The notes under the pieces were generated by a model that worked only from the letters and a program-made list of their open reading frames with translations, made no database searches and had not been told where the DNA came from. This document shows, piece after piece, positions 16,529 through 19,469 of a stretch of 19,469 nucleotides of DNA (position 1 is the stretch's first letter; the number at the start of each line of letters is the position of its first letter). The DNA comes from Thalassiosira profunda (Eukaryota > Bacillariophyta > Thalassiosirophyceae > Thalassiosirales > Thalassiosiraceae): contig JALLAP010000103.1 of NCBI GenBank assembly GCA_036939355.1, forward strand, positions 1 through 19,469, in the 5' to 3' direction. Both the position numbers and the translations under genes were made by a program.

Positions 16529-19469
16529 ATGGACATGAACATCGACGACGCCCCGTCGCGGGCCTCCACGTCCTCGGCCTCGTCGGCCTCCTCGGCGGGC
16601 AGCGCGGGCCGTGGCCGTCCCATCACGGCGCCAGTCAATGGCGGCTTCGCCAGCCATCCGCCCCGCGCCATCCGCACGGCGCCCACGCCGACCAACGCCT
16701 CTGATCAAAACGTCAGAGTGGTTGCACGTGTTCGTCCTCTCTCGGCCAAAGAGCTCGACGAGAACAGCGCCGAATCGATCTTGGCCCACCCTACTCTCAA
16801 CGGAATCAGCGTCGCCTCCCCCGACGATTCTCTGGGCGGCACCAGCGAGCGGAGGAAGTTCGAGTTCGATTCCGTCTTCGCTCCGTCGGCCACGCAGCAA
16901 GAGGTTTATCAGAGCACTTGTGGGGACATGATCAACGGCAGCATCTTCAAGGGCTTCAACGCCACCATTTTGGCTTACGGGCAGACTGGATCTGGAAAGA
17001 CCTTTACGATGGGCACGGATGGGAGCACGGTTGGCCCGGCTTCGGAGGGCGTGATTGCCCGGGCCGTTTATGATCTCTTCCGGGCCCAACAGGCTCTACC
17101 GAACGGAGACGAGCGCGTCAAGGTGACAATGAGCTACCTGGAAATCTACAACGAGCAAGCCGTCGATCTTCTGAATGACGATACCTCGGCAGTCAACGCC
17201 ACGTTGCAGGTCCGGGATTCCAAGACGGAGGGCGTCGTCATTCCCAACCTCAAGCACTTTGCCGTCGGATCTCCGGAGGAAGTCCGGGCGCTGATCGAGA
17301 AGGCGAGCGCCAAGCGCGCCACTGGTAGCACGCACATGAACTCGGTCAGCTCGAGGAGTCACGCCATTTGCACCTTGACCGTGACCATCGCTCCCAACTT
17401 GGACGGCCCCGGTGAGGACTCTGAGAGTCCCCGATCCTCCAGCCAGGGGATGAAGGCCAAGCTCACGTTGGTGGACCTCGCCGGTTCGGAGCGCCTCAAG
17501 CGCACCGGCGCCGAGGGGTCGAGGATGAAGGAGGGCATCAACATTAACAAGGGACTGTTCGTGCTGGGGCAGGTGGTCAGCGCGCTGTCGGAGGTGGGCC
17601 AACGTGGCGGCGGAAGTAGCAATCACGCGCACATTCCGTACCGCGATTCCAAGCTGACTAGGCTGCTGCAGGATTCGCTGGGCGGCAACTCGCGCACGGT
17701 GATGATTGCGTGCATTTCGCCAGCCGAATCGAATATTGAGGAGAGCATCAACACCCTCCGGTACGCCGAGCGCACGCGCAACATCAAGAACTCGGCCGTG
17801 CGCAACGTCGTGTCGGCCGGTCTGTCGGCGAGCGAGGCGGCCGCTTTGCGGCGCGAGAACCAGCAGCTGAAGCTGGAGCTGGCGCGGATGGAGTCCAAGA
17901 TGATCGTTTCCAATGCGGGAGGAGGCAGTGGCGCTGGCCGCTTCTCTGTGGCGGGAGGCGCGCTTTCCACTGATAACATGGAGGCGACCTCTCGGCTTCA
18001 GGCGCAGTGCTCTTCGCTCCTCGCCGAGAACGAGTTGCTGAAGGGTCGTGCCGGGGGCCACGCCAAGGAGGTGCTGGAGGCGTCGCTGCGGGCCGACAAG
18101 TGGCAGGCCAAGTCGGAGGCCATTGTCCAGCTCGCCAAATCGCAGGGCGTCGACCTCGCGGACGACAATATTGCGGCCAACGAGGACGTTGTGAGCCAGC
18201 TTCGCAATCAGCTGGCCGAGTCGAAGGCGGAGCTGCTCGAGGCTCGGACCGAGGCTGCGGTGGCACGGGCAACAGCAGGCGCCATCCTTGCCAGCAATGG
18301 CGACCTTAGCAACATTGAGGAGACCCTTGCAAAGGATGGAGATGTGCTCGCCGGGGTAATGTCGGAAGAGGATGCCGCGCGCAACGAACTGCTCACCACC
18401 GAGTTGTCGGGCGTCAGCGCCACCATCGAGCAGAAGGAGGCGATGTTGTTGCAGATGAACAAGGAGAGGGCCGTCCACGACAACCTCCAGATTCACTACG
18501 AAAACTCGCTGCGGTTGATGCAGGCAGAGGTGGATACCTTGACGGCCGAGCGCGACGATCTTGTGGTGAAGGTGTCGGGCAGCGAGAAGGAAAACGGCGA
18601 GGGCAACGCCCAGCGCCGCAACAAGCGCAAGGCGAACGATCCGATGACGAAGAAATTGCGCGATCAAATCAGCAAGTTGGAGGACCGGATCGAGGAGCTG
18701 CGCGGCAAGGCGAACGAACACAAGCGGAGCATGAAGATGAAGGAGCAGGCGGAGAAGAAATGCGAGCGGCTCATGGCCGAGATTGTCGAGGACAAGCGCC
18801 GCCGGGCCGATTTGCAGCGCAAGCTGAAGGAGGCGTCCGTCGAGATGCGGGCCGAGAAGAGGATGGCGAAGCAGAAGGCTGCCAAGATGTTGAAGGACAG
18901 CCAGCGGCTTAAGGTCGAGCTGGCCAAGACGAAGAGCGCCGCGCAGAAGCAGGCGGCCGTGCTGAAGCGCAAGATGGACCAGGCCGCGGCCAAGGAGAAG
19001 GTCCGGGCCGAGATGGAGCGAAAGCGTCGATCGGCGGGGAAGATGCGCCTGGCTTCGACCTCGATGGACGGCGGCGACACTAAGGAGGGCCGGAAGGTCG
19101 AGCTGGCGTCGTGGGTCGACCGCGAGTTCGAGTACTCGGCCATCAAGGTCCAGATCGACGAGCAGCGGCGTCAGCTGGACGAGGCCGTGTCCGACCGGAG
19201 GAAGCTGGTGAAGAGTGGGGGCGACGCGGTGGACGCGGACGAGCTGAAACAGGTGGACGCTTCCATCCAATCGCTGCGGGCGACGGTCCACGATCTCGAA
19301 ATGGCCGCCAAGAGGGCGTTCCCGACATCGGCCGATGGCGGCGTCTCCTCGACCTTCCGCTTCCTCGAAACGGACACCTTCAAGGGTCTATCCAAGCCGG
19401 ATGCCAAGTATGTTCTCTCGTACATCTTTGACACGTGCTCGTCGGTCAAGAAGGAACTGGCGGCGTTGG
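16529..19469 (+). CDS. Kinesin, probably kinesin-4 (chromokinesin/KIF4-like), 5' part
   Basis: ATP-driven microtubule motor. The ATG at 16529 is in good context (AACAATGG) and follows an in-frame stop (TAA, 16524-16526). The frame is uninterrupted to the window end, giving 980 residues with no intron; the C-terminus is missing. After a Ser/Ala/Pro-rich leader of 60 residues, the N-terminal motor spans about 62-425: RVVARVRP, the P-loop GQTGSGKT (151-158), switch I NSVSSRSHAI (271-280), switch II LVDLAGSE (314-321), and IPYRDSKLTRLLQDSLGGNS. The neck RYAERTRNIKNSAV and the long Lys/Glu/Arg coiled coil with LKxxxKxxAxxLKRK-type segments are like kinesin-4 proteins, which act in spindle midzone or chromosome-arm transport. 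The Cys-rich tail that would confirm kinesin-4 lies outside. Third positions are strongly G/C-biased, which leaves a long false frame on the other strand. Confidence 0.95.
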   Translation, partial: MDMNIDDAPSRASTSSASSASSAGSAGRGRPITAPVNGGFASHPPRAIRTAPTPTNASDQNVRVVARVRPLSAKELDENSAESILAHPTLNGISVASPDDSLGGTSERRKFEFDSVFAPSATQQEVYQSTCGDMINGSIFKGFNATILAYGQTGSGKTFTMGTDGSTVGPASEGVIARAVYDLFRAQQALPNGDERVKVTMSYLEIYNEQAVDLLNDDTSAVNATLQVRDSKTEGVVIPNLKHFAVGSPEEVRALIEKASAKRATGSTHMNSVSSRSHAICTLTVTIAPNLDGPGEDSESPRSSSQGMKAKLTLVDLAGSERLKRTGAEGSRMKEGININKGLFVLGQVVSALSEVGQRGGGSSNHAHIPYRDSKLTRLLQDSLGGNSRTVMIACISPAESNIEESINTLRYAERTRNIKNSAVRNVVSAGLSASEAAALRRENQQLKLELARMESKMIVSNAGGGSGAGRFSVAGGALSTDNMEATSRLQAQCSSLLAENELLKGRAGGHAKEVLEASLRADKWQAKSEAIVQLAKSQGVDLADDNIAANEDVVSQLRNQLAESKAELLEARTEAAVARATAGAILASNGDLSNIEETLAKDGDVLAGVMSEEDAARNELLTTELSGVSATIEQKEAMLLQMNKERAVHDNLQIHYENSLRLMQAEVDTLTAERDDLVVKVSGSEKENGEGNAQRRNKRKANDPMTKKLRDQISKLEDRIEELRGKANEHKRSMKMKEQAEKKCERLMAEIVEDKRRRADLQRKLKEASVEMRAEKRMAKQKAAKMLKDSQRLKVELAKTKSAAQKQAAVLKRKMDQAAAKEKVRAEMERKRRSAGKMRLASTSMDGGDTKEGRKVELASWVDREFEYSAIKVQIDEQRRQLDEAVSDRRKLVKSGGDAVDADELKQVDASIQSLRATVHDLEMAAKRAFPTSADGGVSSTFRFLETDTFKGLSKPDAKYVLSYIFDTCSSVKKELAAL

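Noticed and set aside
17096..19291. 731-residue open frame on the minus strand across the kinesin gene
   Set aside because: It is the antisense of a kinesin motor with strong G/C at third positions, which removes stops from this frame. It is Leu/Arg/His-rich without domain features.
1..19469. Prokaryotic-style systems: CRISPR array, toxin-antitoxin, phage or insertion-sequence features
   Set aside because: No direct-repeat/spacer array, terminal inverted repeats or transposase motifs were seen. Genes are eukaryotic and intron-bearing.

Overview
The window is nuclear DNA from a eukaryotic microbe, most likely a photosynthetic stramenopile, possibly a diatom. The evidence is of four kinds. There are spliceosomal introns of 44-87 bp with GT-AG ends. 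There are families absent from bacteria: kinesin, formin, PET117 and ISN1. Two proteins begin with a hydrophobic leader followed by an Ala-Phe motif (HADAFAP, TSAFSNF), as in targeting to secondary plastids of red-algal origin. A hepta-repeat Cys/His finger protein belongs to a type expanded in diatoms and oomycetes. The species assignment is inference.

Layout. 1-860 (+): 3' part of an IMP-specific 5'-nucleotidase (ISN1). 1087-2577 (+): leucine-rich-repeat protein whose frame breaks three times. 2700-3941 (-): PAF-acetylhydrolase-like esterase with a leader peptide. 3942-4244: spacer with degenerate telomere-type TTAGGG hexamers and a 16-bp tandem duplication. 4245-5498 (-): probable plastid SAM-dependent methyltransferase. 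5683-5889 (+): tiny PET117-like cytochrome c oxidase assembly factor, divergent from the methyltransferase. 6235-8097 (+): PH domain plus ankyrin repeats. 8317-12069 (+): an eight-exon gene whose product has an N-terminal RanBP2-type zinc finger and is otherwise unrecognised; exon 4 carries a Ser/Ala-rich repeat tract. 12210-15056 (+): a formin with an FH2 domain but no proline-rich FH1; four WH2-like LLAQIKSR motifs and three WASHC3/CCDC53-like repeats take its place. 15116-16060 (-): seven-repeat Cys/His finger protein. 16529 to the window end (+): kinesin, probably kinesin-4.

Genes are compact, on both strands, and not in operons. Several pairs are convergent with short spacers (LRR/esterase, formin/finger protein) or divergent over shared upstream DNA (methyltransferase/PET117, finger protein/kinesin). 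They do not form a pathway: nucleotide metabolism, lipid hydrolysis, plastid methylation, mitochondrial assembly and cytoskeleton are mixed. The unusual items are the formin architecture, the orphan multi-exon gene, the frame-broken LRR gene and the interstitial telomere-like tract. No mobile element, CRISPR array, tRNA or rRNA was seen.
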